Source: Campylobacterales bacterium (GTDB lineage: Bacteria; Campylobacterota; Campylobacteria; Campylobacterales; Thiovulaceae). Taken from it: a stretch of DNA of 7,263 nt. Below are positions 6,587 to 7,263 of this stretch, in pieces. The notes beneath the pieces were generated by a model. That model did no database searches. It was not told the DNA's origin and worked only from the letters and a program-made list of their open reading frames with translations. A program made the position numbers and the translations under genes. Numbering within the stretch: position 1 is the first letter of the stretch; every line of letters starts with the position of its first letter. The stretch is from NCBI GenBank assembly GCA_012963895.1, contig DTUW01000080.1:1-7263 (forward strand), written 5' to 3'.

Positions 6587-6793
6587 ATGAAATTTTTAGT
6601 ATTATTACTAATCATAACATTTATATATCTTCTCTTTTTTAAAAAGAGAGAGAAGAGAAATAGCGAAAAGTTAGATAGAGATATAGAAGAACTCTATCCC
6701 TGCTCAAAGTGTGAAACTCTTGTATCTAAACAAGATGCTATTGTATGTGGTAATAAAATATATTGTTCTAAGGAGTGTGCTAAATCATGTTAG
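6587..6793 (+). CDS. Small membrane-anchored zinc-ribbon protein, PP0621-like
   Basis: A 68-residue protein with one N-terminal hydrophobic helix (about 3-18), a basic stretch KKREKR (19-24), a short linker, and a small cysteine module: C39-x2-C42, then C60-x3-C64, with extra cysteines at C54 and C68. The pattern and size resemble the PP0621-type family, whose function is unknown; the four spaced cysteines suggest one bound zinc. The N-in topology implied by the basic residues after the helix would put the zinc module in the cytoplasm. AGGA lies seven bases before the ATG, and the gene is eight bases after rsmG. Its last codons (Ser, Cys, stop) overlap the start of the next gene by seven bases. 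Confidence 0.75.
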   Translation: MKFLVLLLIITFIYLLFFKKREKRNSEKLDRDIEELYPCSKCETLVSKQDAIVCGNKIYCSKECAKSC

Positions 6794-7167
6794 TTTTTGG
6801 ACATAAACACTTAGAAGCTCCAAAATTCCACCAAGTTCTATCGATAGAAGAGGTGAAAAATACTTCCCCAAACTCCATTATCTACCTTACCAATTTGGAG
6901 CGAGATATAGAGATAGTGAAATTTGCTATTGGAAATAATGTAGATGTGGCTCTATATGTGAAATCTATACGAGAGGCTATATTGGCTGAAAATCTTGGGG
7001 TGAAATATATAGTATCCACTGCCGAACTCAGTTCAGAAATTCAGAAATTGGTAGATGATTATCTCTTTGACTCAAAACATTTAGTAATTATTTACGATGA
7101 GGTTGAGATTGAAGAGATGGCAAAACTTGGAATAGATGGAGTTGTATTTTCAGATTTCCTATTGTAG
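6787..7167 (+). CDS. Unrecognised soluble alpha/beta protein
   Basis: A 126-residue protein that I do not recognise. It has no signal peptide or membrane segment. Hydrophobic beta-like stretches alternate with charged helices: SIIYLTN (30-36), VDVALYV (52-58), VKYIVST (72-78), HLVIIYD (98-104) and DGVVFSD (117-123). This looks like a Rossmann-type or partial beta/alpha-barrel fold, but no catalytic motif stands out. The ATG overlaps the end of the zinc-ribbon gene in the ATGTTAG arrangement, with AGGAG 11 bases upstream, so its translation is probably coupled. The 3' end overlaps the end of the converging ribF-like gene by nine bases. Codon use matches its neighbours, so I see no sign of transfer. 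Confidence 0.75.
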   Translation: MLVFGHKHLEAPKFHQVLSIEEVKNTSPNSIIYLTNLERDIEIVKFAIGNNVDVALYVKSIREAILAENLGVKYIVSTAELSSEIQKLVDDYLFDSKHLVIIYDEVEIEEMAKLGIDGVVFSDFLL

Positions 7168-7263
7168 AAGTTTTTGAGCTTTTGCTATATCTTGCTGAAT
7201 AGCAATTTTCAAACTCTCCAAATCTGGAAATTTCCTATTTTCACGAATAAAATCCAAAAATTG
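7159..7263 (-). CDS. ribF: C-terminal fragment, probably riboflavin kinase/FAD synthetase
   Basis: On the minus strand the frame is open from the window edge to a TAG at 7161-7159, giving the last 34 residues of a gene. The sequence has FLDFIRENRKFPDLESLK followed by an IQQDIAKA stretch. This matches the usual RibF ending (F-x-x-x-I/L-R-x-E-x-K-F near its C-terminus, then L-x-x-L-K-x-x-I-x-x-D-x-x-x-A). RibF phosphorylates riboflavin to FMN and adenylates it to FAD. Only this tail is visible, so the call rests on a short match. It converges on the preceding operon with overlapping stop regions and no room for a terminator. Confidence 0.7.
   Translation of the reverse strand, partial: QFLDFIRENRKFPDLESLKIAIQQDIAKAQKLLQ

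Noticed and set aside
6632..6648. Near-perfect palindrome CTCTTTTTTAAAAAGAG as a possible terminator or operator
   Set aside because: It lies inside the small zinc-ribbon gene and encodes the end of its membrane helix and the basic stretch after it. It has no loop and no following T-run suited to termination.

Overview
The window is AT-rich chromosomal DNA (GC about 38% by eye) that looks like a member of the Campylobacterota (epsilonproteobacteria). The evidence is the gene order recA, eno, a small FtsB-like protein and an exported AMIN-domain protein, which is the order of Campylobacter jejuni Cj1673c to Cj1670c. The protein sequences, heavy use of ATA and AGA codons and very tight gene packing fit as well. 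I cannot name the genus.

Layout. A divergent promoter region of 72 bp (4997-5068) splits the window in two. Leftward (minus strand) run recA, eno, an ftsB-like gene, the AMIN-domain gene, aroK and an lptF/lptG-family permease that runs off the left edge. Five junctions join these genes: two overlap, one has no gap, and the other two have gaps of 3 and 20 bp, so the set is probably one operon. Rightward (plus strand) run a yqeY-like gene, a four-helix CopD-like membrane protein, rsmG, a 68-residue membrane-anchored zinc-ribbon protein and an unrecognised 126-residue alpha/beta protein, also tightly packed. At the right edge the last 34 codons of a minus-strand gene resembling the ribF C-terminus converge on this operon, with a 9-bp stop-to-stop overlap. 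No stretch above 300 bp lacks a gene, and I see no tRNA, rRNA, insertion sequence, CRISPR array or clear intrinsic terminator.

Function. The left operon combines recombination (RecA), glycolysis (enolase), division (FtsB-like), envelope (AMIN protein, LPS transport permease) and shikimate synthesis (AroK). The right operon combines a tRNA-amidotransferase-related protein, rRNA methylation (RsmG) and three poorly characterised proteins. This is housekeeping DNA and I do not see a new multi-gene system. The most notable signals are in the AMIN protein: a five-fold Cys-Pro-X repeat followed by two adjacent bacterial N-glycosylation sequons, in the homologue of the C. jejuni glycoprotein CgpA. 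The other is the apparent complete absence of GATC, GTAC, ACGT and GCGC from the window.
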